Shown piece after piece: positions 8,587 to 15,936 of a stretch of DNA of 36,273 bases. The DNA is from Cyanocohniella sp. LLY (lineage in GTDB: Bacteria > Cyanobacteriota > Cyanobacteriia > Cyanobacteriales > Nostocaceae), in assembly GCA_022241785.1 (NCBI GenBank), contig JAKOMP010000035.1, positions 1 to 36,273 of the forward strand, written 5' to 3'. Below the pieces are notes generated by a model. It searched no databases, had not been told where the DNA came from, and saw only the letters and a program-made list of their open reading frames with translations. The translations under genes were made by a program, and so were the position numbers. Positions within the stretch are counted from its first letter, which is position 1. Each line of letters begins with the position of its first letter.

Positions 8587-10611
8587 TTAAAACTGAGAAC
8601 TCAACCCCACCTGAAAAATCCTCCCCCCATCAGGAAACCCCGGAAACAACTGATAACGCTGATTAAATATATTATCTACACCACCAGTCACTACCAAACC
8701 ATCACTCAAAGGTATACGCATTTTCAAATCAAAAGTAGTATAACCCGACAAAAACTCAGTATTGATATTATTAGTAGGATATCCACTCAAAGAATTCATC
8801 AACACTCCCAAATACAAACCCAGAGGATTTTCATAAGAAACACCTAAATTCAACTTATTAGCACCTGCAAACCTTAATTCCTGTCCTACTTCTTCCGGAT
8901 TAGTACTTTCTAAAATCCGTGGATCATTCAACGTATAATTAACAAAACCATAGACATTCCTCGCTAATTGTAAATTTAAAGAAGCTTCCAGTCCCGTAGT
9001 TCTGACCAACCCGATATTTTCAAATGTACCTGTATTTCCATTCACAGGCGGATTCAACCTTGTAAAAGCAATGGTGTCAGATACTCTGTTATGAAAATAA
9101 GTCAAACGTAATAAACCAAAATTCCCTAACCTTTGGTCAACACCCACATCAAAACTATCGCCTCTTTCTGGTCTGAGTTCTGGATTACCAATATTAGTCG
9201 GATTATTGTTAAATAAATTGGCAATAGTCGGGGCGCGGAAATTTCTGATATAGTTAACTCGTAGTGTCGTTGAATCTGCAACTGCTAACTTGGCACCTAC
9301 CGATGGTGATGTAAATGAACCATTCACCAAACTACTAAAATCTTGCCGGATACCTAAATTCACATTAAAATTAGGCGACAAATCCGTGTCATATCTAGCA
9401 AAAATTGCTCCTTGATTAATGCCATTATCATAATTTTCTCGCGTGAGATTTGTCCCAAAATTAAATGTCGTATTTTGTACATTCACAGTCCGATAATCAA
9501 ACCCATAGACTAAAGTTTGATTATTAGTAATATTCCAACTATGTGTAGCTTGCACTCCATAAGACCTTTGTCTGGTATCAAATCTATTTTGTGATGCTAT
9601 TGCGCCACTACGGTTATCAGAACGAGTATTGAGAAAATCAGCATAAACTCTAGCCGTTAATAAAGAATTATTACCGTTTCCTAGTTGGGAATTCCAAGTT
9701 AAATCGGTGAGTACTTGGTCTGTATATTTACGATTATTTTCCGTTAGATTGTTAAAAAATCCCTGACCAAATTCCGGTTCAGGAATGGATACTCCGCCTG
9801 GTACTCCTTGCTCTTTACTTAAATAGAGGTTTGATAAAGTTAAAGTATTACGTGTGCCTAAATTCGCTTCTAGTTTGACATTAAAGTTATTGTAGAGAGC
9901 ATCATTATTACTTCTCACACCCTCAAAATTAGCTTCAGGGATTGTAAACGGATAATTATTTTGTGCTTGGGTGCGGTTGTAACCTACTACCCAGGAAAAA
10001 TTACCTGTTGTCCCACTATTTTGAATACTTTGTTGGTTAAGTCCATAAGAACCAAGGTTAACTTTGGTGTCTGTAGTAATTCTCTCGGTCGGACGACGAG
10101 TGACAATATTTATTACCCCTCCTATGGCATCAGAACCATAAAGAGTTGAACCTCCTCCGGGTAATACTTCTACTCTTTCAATATTGTTAGTAGTAAATTC
10201 AGAAAGGTCGAAACCACCACCACCAACGTTATTTATAGGTCTACCATCCAGCAAGATTAAGACTTGACTCGTATTAGAACCCCGAATAAATTGACCGCCT
10301 AAGGCGTTAACTTCCGTCCCCACTGTCCCATCACCTAATATTCCAGGTAGAAATCGCAATGCTTCTCTGACAGTTCTTGCACCTTGCGCTTCCATTTCTT
10401 CGCCGGTAATGACGTAAACCGGACGGGTGGAATCTTGTACTGTTCCTTCGCGGCGAAAGGGTGAAAATACAGGTTCATTGAGTAACTTGTCAATGACTGT
10501 GAGTTCAATATCAACTTCTGAAGCTATAGCGTTGTGTTCCCATAACATCCCTAAAGTCAAACTAAAAATGATTAGTTGAATTCCTTGTCTGGTAATAAAC
10601 TGAGTACGCAT
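8587..10611 (-). CDS. TonB-dependent outer-membrane receptor, BtuB-like
   Basis: 674 residues, close to BtuB length. Residues 1-31 look like a signal peptide. The plug covers about 60-175 and shows PVYVITGEEMEAQGARTVREA, RGSNTSQVLILLDGRPIN and GSTLYGSDAIGGVINIVTR, all standard plug motifs. The rest is a 22-strand barrel region with NFRAPTIANLFNN and NPELRPERGDSFDVG, ending in the expected aromatic residue (GLSSQF). Unlike the second receptor in the window it lacks an AMIN domain. It lies downstream of the cobalamin riboswitch and DUF1636 gene and upstream of the lipoprotein-permease-ATPase set. Together these suggest uptake of cobalamin or a related chelate. A possible Fur/Zur site at 10717-10735 would add metal control. 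Confidence 0.85.
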   Translation of the reverse strand: MRTQFITRQGIQLIIFSLTLGMLWEHNAIASEVDIELTVIDKLLNEPVFSPFRREGTVQDSTRPVYVITGEEMEAQGARTVREALRFLPGILGDGTVGTEVNALGGQFIRGSNTSQVLILLDGRPINNVGGGGFDLSEFTTNNIERVEVLPGGGSTLYGSDAIGGVINIVTRRPTERITTDTKVNLGSYGLNQQSIQNSGTTGNFSWVVGYNRTQAQNNYPFTIPEANFEGVRSNNDALYNNFNVKLEANLGTRNTLTLSNLYLSKEQGVPGGVSIPEPEFGQGFFNNLTENNRKYTDQVLTDLTWNSQLGNGNNSLLTARVYADFLNTRSDNRSGAIASQNRFDTRQRSYGVQATHSWNITNNQTLVYGFDYRTVNVQNTTFNFGTNLTRENYDNGINQGAIFARYDTDLSPNFNVNLGIRQDFSSLVNGSFTSPSVGAKLAVADSTTLRVNYIRNFRAPTIANLFNNNPTNIGNPELRPERGDSFDVGVDQRLGNFGLLRLTYFHNRVSDTIAFTRLNPPVNGNTGTFENIGLVRTTGLEASLNLQLARNVYGFVNYTLNDPRILESTNPEEVGQELRFAGANKLNLGVSYENPLGLYLGVLMNSLSGYPTNNINTEFLSGYTTFDLKMRIPLSDGLVVTGGVDNIFNQRYQLFPGFPDGGRIFQVGLSSQF

Positions 10612-10618
10612 CGGTAAT

Positions 10619-10798
10619 TTAAGCCACCTGTATAACTAAAACTTGGTCGCCAGCAAAAATTTGAGCTTTTTTAGCCAAAAACTCTACGCCAGAAGGAACG
10701 CTGTTGGATAGTATTTGATAACGATTATGATTATCACATAATTCAGCAATTTGCGTTACCCTTTTACAGAAAAGGAATGACCGTTTCCCCTGGCTAGA
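10619..10798 (-). pseudogene. Unrecognised coding remnant ahead of the receptor gene
   Basis: A minus-strand frame runs from just after a stop near 10800 to TAA at 10619-10621, only 7 bases before the receptor start. Its translation looks protein-like: VTQIAELCDNHNRYQIL, then NSVPSGVEFLAKKAQIFAGD and QVLVIQVA. It has no ATG, GTG or TTG near its beginning, so it is either the 3' end of a lost gene or uses an unusual start. I do not recognise the family. The predicted Fur box lies inside this frame (DNHNRY codons). Confidence 0.35.
10717..10735. promoter_or_regulatory. Possible Fur/Zur-family binding site
   Basis: GATAACGATTATGATTATC matches the classical Fur consensus GATAATGATAATCATTATC at 16 of 19 positions. 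It can also be read as two overlapping 7-1-7 inverted repeats with 12 of 14 matches each, the form recognised by Fur-family regulators. It lies 106-124 bases upstream of the BtuB-like receptor start. In an AT-rich window a chance match of this quality is not negligible, and it overlaps a possible coding remnant, so confidence is moderate. Fur (iron) and Zur (zinc) cannot be told apart here. Confidence 0.45.
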
Positions 10799-10836
10799 GG
10801 TTTATACGAGATAATTTCGATACTTCTATTGAGTAA

Positions 10837-11247
10837 TTAACAGCAACTAACGTTTAATTTTGTCCATTTACTTAAAGGCGGAATGCTTGCTAGTATATGC
10901 TTTTCTAAAGGTTCAAGTTCCTTTGACCAAGGTATTAATCCACTGGGTTGTATGTAGTATTGAATAGCACTCTTTAATACCGCAGATGCACTATGATGAA
11001 CTGGTAAATTGCCGAAAATATAAGTTGATTTCTCCTCTTTGACAAAGACAATAACACAAGTATGGTTGCAAGCACTCATACACTCAACGCCTTGAAGGGA
11101 AAATTTAGTTTGCAATTCCCAATCTTGTACAAGTTCCTGAAGTTGCTGTAATAATTGCTGTCCGCCACTTGTACCAACTCGCTGGCCGTCTTCCCATAAG
11201 CTGGCACAGGTCGTGCAGACAAATATAGTATGCTGTTTGTTGTTCAT
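10837..11247 (-). CDS. DUF1636 family protein (putative metal-binding, B12-regulon type)
   Basis: 136 residues. The start HTIFVCTTCASLWEDG places Cys11 and Cys14 at the N-terminus, and GVECMSACNHTCVIVF places Cys56, Cys60 and Cys64 in the middle. This is the layout of DUF1636 proteins, which adopt a thioredoxin-like [2Fe-2S] arrangement and are known mainly from cobalamin-associated gene clusters. A final VSCC adds two more cysteines. It is the first gene after the cobalamin riboswitch (about 360 bases downstream) and is followed by the receptor gene. No biochemical role is established; electron delivery or cobalt/corrinoid handling are guesses from context. Confidence 0.75.
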   Translation of the reverse strand: MNNKQHTIFVCTTCASLWEDGQRVGTSGGQQLLQQLQELVQDWELQTKFSLQGVECMSACNHTCVIVFVKEEKSTYIFGNLPVHHSASAVLKSAIQYYIQPSGLIPWSKELEPLEKHILASIPPLSKWTKLNVSCC

Positions 11248-12006
11248 TGATTTTCAATGTTTAAAAGGTATGAAGTCGGAAACGCAGATATTGTCATAGC
11301 CTGCGGTAACGCTAATGTCTATGTGATGAAAATGACTAGATGCAATGTGAGTATTTAGAAGTATCAGTCATTTTTTATGAAAAAATTGTTAAGCTAATAT
11401 ACTTTTAATTTGCAGATGACAACTTTATCTGTGTGATATGCAAGTTAAATGTCTCAAAGCTGATGAATAGACAAATATCTACAATCTCATAGAAACTTGT
11501 AGCGTGTGGTGAATCTCCAACACTATGAGACAGTAGTTATGTTTAGTTGCGTAAATATTGATAGTAGTATTCACCTGTACCTCGCAGATGGATGTGAGTT
11601 TATCTGTTACTTGCGGCGGGCATTCTGACTTTGGAGCCGGAACTCCATTACAGCTGCGGGACAGCGCCGGATTTACACCGAACTTTCCCCGTTACCTCTG
11701 ATGGCTGACCCCCACCAGAACCGAATTTTTTACTGATAAAACAGTACCACAGCAATGATGCTGAATTTCAGCAGCTACTTAAAACTTAAAACTAATTCGC
11801 ATGTCCTGTGTGTGAGAAGCCTTTAGACGAGTACAGTTATACAAAAGATGTCCAGTTAAAAACAAAGAAGTGCGGACTACGCCATAAGTGTATGGGCAAA
11901 GCCCCGCCGGAGGCGATGGCGCGGAGCGCACCTGGAGGAGGCAATCACAATTTTGGGAGAAAATGTTTTAGCAGTGCAATCATTTTTGTGAGGCTGATGG
12001 CAATCA
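11248..12006. other. Divergent intergenic region between DUF1636 and the acyltransferase
   Basis: Apart from the riboswitch, 11248-11608 forms an unusually long AT-rich leader before DUF1636 in which I see no gene. On the other side, 11719-12006 contains a GC-rich dispersed repeat with GGAGGCGATGGCGCGGAGCG (about 11908-11930), common in Nostoc genomes. A weak ribosome-binding context (GAGGCTGATGG) precedes the acyltransferase ATG. An open frame from 11808 runs through the repeat and is not considered real. Confidence 0.5.
11609..11718 (-). promoter_or_regulatory. Cobalamin (B12) riboswitch
   Basis: Read on the minus strand the conserved core elements occur in order: GGTAACGGGGAAAGTTCGGT, GTAAATCCGGCGCTGTCCCG, CAGCTGTAATGG, a short GAGTTCCGGCTC hairpin and the B12 box AAGTCAGAATGCCCGCC. 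Spacing and order fit the adenosylcobalamin-type aptamer. It points at the DUF1636 gene (start at 11247) and, beyond it, the receptor and importer genes. Control of a block beginning with DUF1636 is therefore likely. I see no obvious intrinsic terminator right after the B12 box, so translational or other control is possible. Ends are approximate. Confidence 0.88.
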
Positions 12007-13188
12007 ATGAATTTAAAAGACAAATTAGAGCAGATAAATACTCATGCTGAAAGACGTTATGACCTGGACTGGTTAAGAGCATTAGCTGTAATATTGCTCA
12101 TTTATTTTCATACCGCAGCAGTATTTTATCCAGGTGAATTCGGTGAATTTTATATTAAAAATTACTCGGTAAGCTCTTTTTTTGGATGGTTTATTTTCTT
12201 TATTTATCAGTGGCATATGCCATTGTTTTTTTTGATTGCGGGTTCTGCGACTTGGTTTGCTCTGAAATGGCGATCGCCTATGCAGTATATTAGTGATCGC
12301 TTGGAGCGATTGTTCATTCCTTTTGTATTTGGTACGTTAGTATTGGTTCCACTTCAGGTATATTACAAGCTTCTTAATCATCAAGAGTACGTTGGTTCCT
12401 ACGTGCAGTTCTACCCGCAATTTTTTAATGGGATACGTCTTCAAGGAAATTTTGAATGGGCGCATCTGTGGTTTTTAATTTACTTATTTACGATATCTCT
12501 AATTACTCTGCCAGTCTTGTTATTCTTCAAAACAGAGAAAGGTCGGCACTGGTATTCTACAATTGCACATTTGATGAAATTACCTGGAGCTATATTCTTA
12601 CCTGCTCTACCATTAGCTGTGATTGAAGGTGCATTGCGTCCCAAATGGTTCGGTTTTCAAAATCTGTACGATGACTGGGCAAATTTATTACTCTATCTAT
12701 TTTACTTTGTGTATGGCTTTTTACTTTGTGCTGATACAAGATTTCGAGAAGCAATTGAGCAACATCGAAAGCTATTGTTATTTGTGGCCGTAGTTACCAT
12801 GTCCGTTCTTTTCGGGCTACAAGCAACTGATATTATCCCTGTAAGGGGTTATTCTTGGGGATATATTTTTTATCAAGTGTTTCGTGGTTTCAATTCTTGG
12901 TGTTGGGTGATTGCTTTAGTTGCGTTGGGTCAGCGATATCTCAGATTTAATAATAGTATTCTGCAATATGTTTCCCAAGCTTCTTACCCATTTTATTTGC
13001 TGCACCAGACAGTTTTAGTTGCGGTCGCGTTTTATGTGGTGCAATGGAATTTGAGCATAACAACAAAGTTTTTCATTATTAGTACTGCAACTTTTGTAGT
13101 AACAGGAATGTTGTATGATCTGTTGGTTAAACGTATTAACATTGCACGATTTTTGCTTGGACTCAAGTTTAGAGACAAAAGCATTTAG
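12007..13188 (+). CDS. Membrane acyltransferase, acyltransferase-3 / OpgC-like
   Basis: 393 residues with about ten hydrophobic segments. The N-terminus RRYDLDWLRALAVILLIYFH is the typical first helix of acyltransferase-3 proteins, including the D-L-R and the helix-end His. Further on, YQWHMPLFFLIAGSATWFAL and the final SYPFYLLHQTVLV are also characteristic. These enzymes transfer acyl groups to sugars, glucans or other exported molecules in the inner membrane; the acceptor here is unknown. It is the only plus-strand gene in the 4-26 kb interval and stands between two minus-strand transport blocks. It could modify an exported or surface glycan independently, or have been inserted. Convergent with the ECF ATPase gene. 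Confidence 0.8.
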   Translation: MNLKDKLEQINTHAERRYDLDWLRALAVILLIYFHTAAVFYPGEFGEFYIKNYSVSSFFGWFIFFIYQWHMPLFFLIAGSATWFALKWRSPMQYISDRLERLFIPFVFGTLVLVPLQVYYKLLNHQEYVGSYVQFYPQFFNGIRLQGNFEWAHLWFLIYLFTISLITLPVLLFFKTEKGRHWYSTIAHLMKLPGAIFLPALPLAVIEGALRPKWFGFQNLYDDWANLLLYLFYFVYGFLLCADTRFREAIEQHRKLLLFVAVVTMSVLFGLQATDIIPVRGYSWGYIFYQVFRGFNSWCWVIALVALGQRYLRFNNSILQYVSQASYPFYLLHQTVLVAVAFYVVQWNLSITTKFFIISTATFVVTGMLYDLLVKRINIARFLLGLKFRDKSI

Positions 13189-13279
13189 CAGAAAGCCCAG
13201 TTTGATTAAGTTGCCATTCATCATGGGTACAGCTTCTTGGGCGATTGCGCCTAGACGCACCGATATAAGGCAAAAAGTA

Positions 13280-14626
13280 TCAACATTCAGCAAGCCCTAA
13301 TTCACAAGTTTTAGCTTGAAGATAATTAGCAATTTGCCCATCATGACTGGTTAATATCAAGCCTGCGCCTTTTTGAGTAAAATCAATTAACACTTGTAAC
13401 ATCAGTGTCAAAGATTGGGGATCTTGTCCTACGGTAATTTCATCGAGTAGACAGATTTTTGGTTTTCTGGCTAATACTGCGGCTAAAGCTAATCGCCTTT
13501 TCTGTCCTTGGGAAAGAGACTGGGGGTGTAATTCACACAAAAGTTTTAAGTTGAGTTTTTCTAAGAGTTCTTCCCCTAAGTGAGTAGAAACACTTGCTTG
13601 TACCACTTCTTGATACACAGTTTCCGCAAATAATTGATGATTAGGATTTTGCAGTACAAATCCTATGTTTTTAGCTATTTGGACAACGCTTTTTTTGATA
13701 ATGCTTTGACCGCAGATTTCGATATTTCCTGTGGTGGGTTTGAGTAATCCACTTAATAACTTGAGGAGAGTTGTTTTCCCACAACCATTTTCACCTTGAA
13801 GTAAGATGATTTCCCCACTGTGTAATTCTAAGTCGGGAAAAGGTAGATATCCTCCCCAACTGAGTTGATGGGTTCGCAGGATGACATCAGATACAGATGG
13901 TGATGAATTGATCAAAAGTTGATTGAAGGAAGGCTTGGAGATTCCTGGATAGATTTTACCTTGATCAAAATAGTAAGTGCGATCGCAAATTTCTCTGGCT
14001 AAATTCTGACGATGTTCTATTAATAACACTGATTGTCCTTGGTGCGATCGCGCTTTTAGTAATTGTAGTAATAATTCACTTCCCCCACGGTCGAGATAAG
14101 CAAAAGGTTCGTCTAATAATAAAACTGGTTGATTCATAGCTAAAACGCAAGCAATGATTAAACGTTGCTTTTGTCCGGCGGAAAGTTGACTAATTAACCA
14201 GTCTTGCTGAGATAGTAAACCAAATTCTTGTAAACTTTGATGAGTTAACTGTGCAATAATATCTGGAGATATACTGAGATTTTCTAAGCCAAAAATTACC
14301 TCATCTATCACTTTATCTGTGAAAATCTGGGTTTCCACATTTTGGAGAATTGTACCGATGTACTGCGATCGCTCTCTCACGGAAAGCTCTAGAATTGAAT
14401 TATTTTTATATAAAATATCTCCAGTCAGCTTACCGCCAATGTGTTGAGGAGAAATTCCCGCCAAACAGTTGAGGAGTGTACTTTTACCACTACCAGTAGC
14501 ACCACCTAAAAAGACTATTTCCCCCGGACATAATTCTAAATTGATATCTTGAAGTGTGGGTTGAGTTTTACCAATGTGAGTAAAACTAAGATTTACCGTT
14601 TCTATTAACTTTGCCACTGCAACCAT
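13280..14626 (-). CDS. ECF transporter energy-coupling ATPase, two NBDs in one chain
   Basis: I choose ATG 14626 (MVAVAKLIETVNLSF), which overlaps the end of the EcfT gene; an ATG 60 bases upstream lies deeper in that gene. The 448-residue protein has two ABC domains. Domain 1 has Walker A GATGSGKST (about 42-50), signature LSAGQKQR and Walker B VLLLDEPFAYLD. Domain 2 has Walker A GENGCGKTT (about 278-286), signature LSQGQKRR and Walker B ICLLDEITVGQD. Fused EcfA-EcfA' subunits are common in dedicated (group I) ECF transporters. It is encoded with EcfT and an S component, so the module is complete. Substrate is unknown; the surrounding TonB receptor and chelatase genes suggest a tetrapyrrole or precursor. 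Confidence 0.85.
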   Translation of the reverse strand: MVAVAKLIETVNLSFTHIGKTQPTLQDINLELCPGEIVFLGGATGSGKSTLLNCLAGISPQHIGGKLTGDILYKNNSILELSVRERSQYIGTILQNVETQIFTDKVIDEVIFGLENLSISPDIIAQLTHQSLQEFGLLSQQDWLISQLSAGQKQRLIIACVLAMNQPVLLLDEPFAYLDRGGSELLLQLLKARSHQGQSVLLIEHRQNLAREICDRTYYFDQGKIYPGISKPSFNQLLINSSPSVSDVILRTHQLSWGGYLPFPDLELHSGEIILLQGENGCGKTTLLKLLSGLLKPTTGNIEICGQSIIKKSVVQIAKNIGFVLQNPNHQLFAETVYQEVVQASVSTHLGEELLEKLNLKLLCELHPQSLSQGQKRRLALAAVLARKPKICLLDEITVGQDPQSLTLMLQVLIDFTQKGAGLILTSHDGQIANYLQAKTCELGLAEC

Positions 14627-15306
14627 CCCACAATTACTAGCAGCAACACTCCACCCACTGTAAATAGAGTATCTCCTAATCGCCATTGCAGAGGTTTGGC
14701 TAGAGTTCTATGAGAATTGGGATCATAACCTCTAGTTTCTAAACCGACAGTGACATCATCAGCATAGGTAACAATGCGAAAAATCAACGGAACAAATAAA
14801 CTGTTAAACCAAAGCTGGGGTTGACGAGATAAATCAACTCCACGCAATTGATTAGCTTCGATAATGCGTTGCGCTTCTTGATAAATAATTGGCAAAAATC
14901 GCCAAGTTAACATAATTCCTAATACCAAAAAAGCTGGTAAACGTATCGCTTGTAAAGCTTTAACTAAATCCGCAGGTAGGGTTGTGGCTGAGAGTAAAGG
15001 AGTGGGTAACAAAATTGCCAAAAGTCTTAGAGAATTAATCATAGCTGCAAGAAAATCCCCTAAAGTCCATGTGGCTAAGGCTGTAAATAAAATCAAACCT
15101 AAAATTGCTAAGAGTAAAATTTTGATTTTAATTCGTACAGATAAAAGCAATAAAAGCAATAACACTCCCACCAGTACAGACGCAGCCAATAAATCTCGTA
15201 AAGCAAAAGCAATACTAACTGTAATCATGGTGAAAGTGATTTTTAGTAAAGGATTTATTTTTGTTAAAAATCCTTCCCTATAAACTACAGATTTAGATGT
15301 CAACAT
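14605..15306 (-). CDS. ECF transporter transmembrane subunit EcfT
   Basis: 233 residues. The N-terminus (FLTKINPLLKITFTMI) has the T-component NPxxK pattern. Several hydrophobic segments follow, and two coupling-helix motifs are visible: ANQLRGVDLSRQ and GLETRGYDPNSHR, the AxxRGxx-type signatures that contact the ATPases. The gene overlaps the S component upstream by 14 bases and the ATPase downstream by about 20, which indicates tight translational coupling. Confidence 0.85.
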   Translation of the reverse strand: MLTSKSVVYREGFLTKINPLLKITFTMITVSIAFALRDLLAASVLVGVLLLLLLLSVRIKIKILLLAILGLILFTALATWTLGDFLAAMINSLRLLAILLPTPLLSATTLPADLVKALQAIRLPAFLVLGIMLTWRFLPIIYQEAQRIIEANQLRGVDLSRQPQLWFNSLFVPLIFRIVTYADDVTVGLETRGYDPNSHRTLAKPLQWRLGDTLFTVGGVLLLVIVGWLQWQS

Positions 15307-15874
15307 CTAACTTCCCAGCACGTTGTAATTGCTTGATGACTAATTCACCTAACCACCAACCAAACCCACCAGCTATTCCAGACAATATAGTCATTGGGAT
15401 TAATATCCAAGATTGAGTTAACCAAGCAGCAAAATTTCCCCCGGCGACATAAGCACCAACTAAAGCACCAGTAACTGTTGTCGTACTAAAAAAAACAATA
15501 TTTCCCAGTAAACGGTTAGCTTTGGTTTTGTAACCGCCTCTTGTCCACATAATTAATTCAGTTAATAGTAATGCTGCGGCTAAGAAAGCGGTAATTATTA
15601 AAGATGTGCGACTTAATATTATTGCCAAACTACCAATCATTAAAGCTACACTTCCCCGACGTTGTAACTTAGCCATACCTAAAGTTAAGAAAATTCCCGC
15701 TAAAGGGGCCCAAACAATTGTTCTAATTCCTGGTAAGGGAATGGCGATAGTTAGAGGTACGGTGAGGATAGAAGAAATCGCAATCCCAATAGTCATAAAT
15801 GCTGCAAATACGTAATCTTTTAATTGCCAGCGTTGTTTGGTTTTGGTTTGAGGATGGGAAATTGGTGTTTTCAT
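15293..15874 (-). CDS. ECF transporter substrate-binding S component, MptD-like
   Basis: 193 residues with about six hydrophobic segments: DYVFAAFMTIGIAISSIL, IRTIVWAPLAGIFLTLG and a C-terminal glycine-rich GIAGGFGWWLGELVIKQLQR. Small size, six helices and position ahead of EcfT and EcfA identify it as the S component. The sequence resembles the MptD/Trep_Strep group, for which some Gram-positive relatives have been linked to haem. S components define specificity, but I cannot read the ligand from sequence. The preceding 60 bases contain a CGCAGAGACGCAGAGGCG repeat. Confidence 0.7.
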   Translation of the reverse strand: MKTPISHPQTKTKQRWQLKDYVFAAFMTIGIAISSILTVPLTIAIPLPGIRTIVWAPLAGIFLTLGMAKLQRRGSVALMIGSLAIILSRTSLIITAFLAAALLLTELIMWTRGGYKTKANRLLGNIVFFSTTTVTGALVGAYVAGGNFAAWLTQSWILIPMTILSGIAGGFGWWLGELVIKQLQRAGKLDVDI

Positions 15875-15936
15875 AGTTGAAAAATTTATGATGTCACGCA
15901 GAGACGCAGAGGCGCGGGGGGTAAGAGTTAGAGAGT

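Noticed and set aside
11808-12050. Open frame ahead of the acyltransferase
   Set aside because: It runs through a dispersed GC-rich repeat and overlaps the acyltransferase start; no protein-like features.
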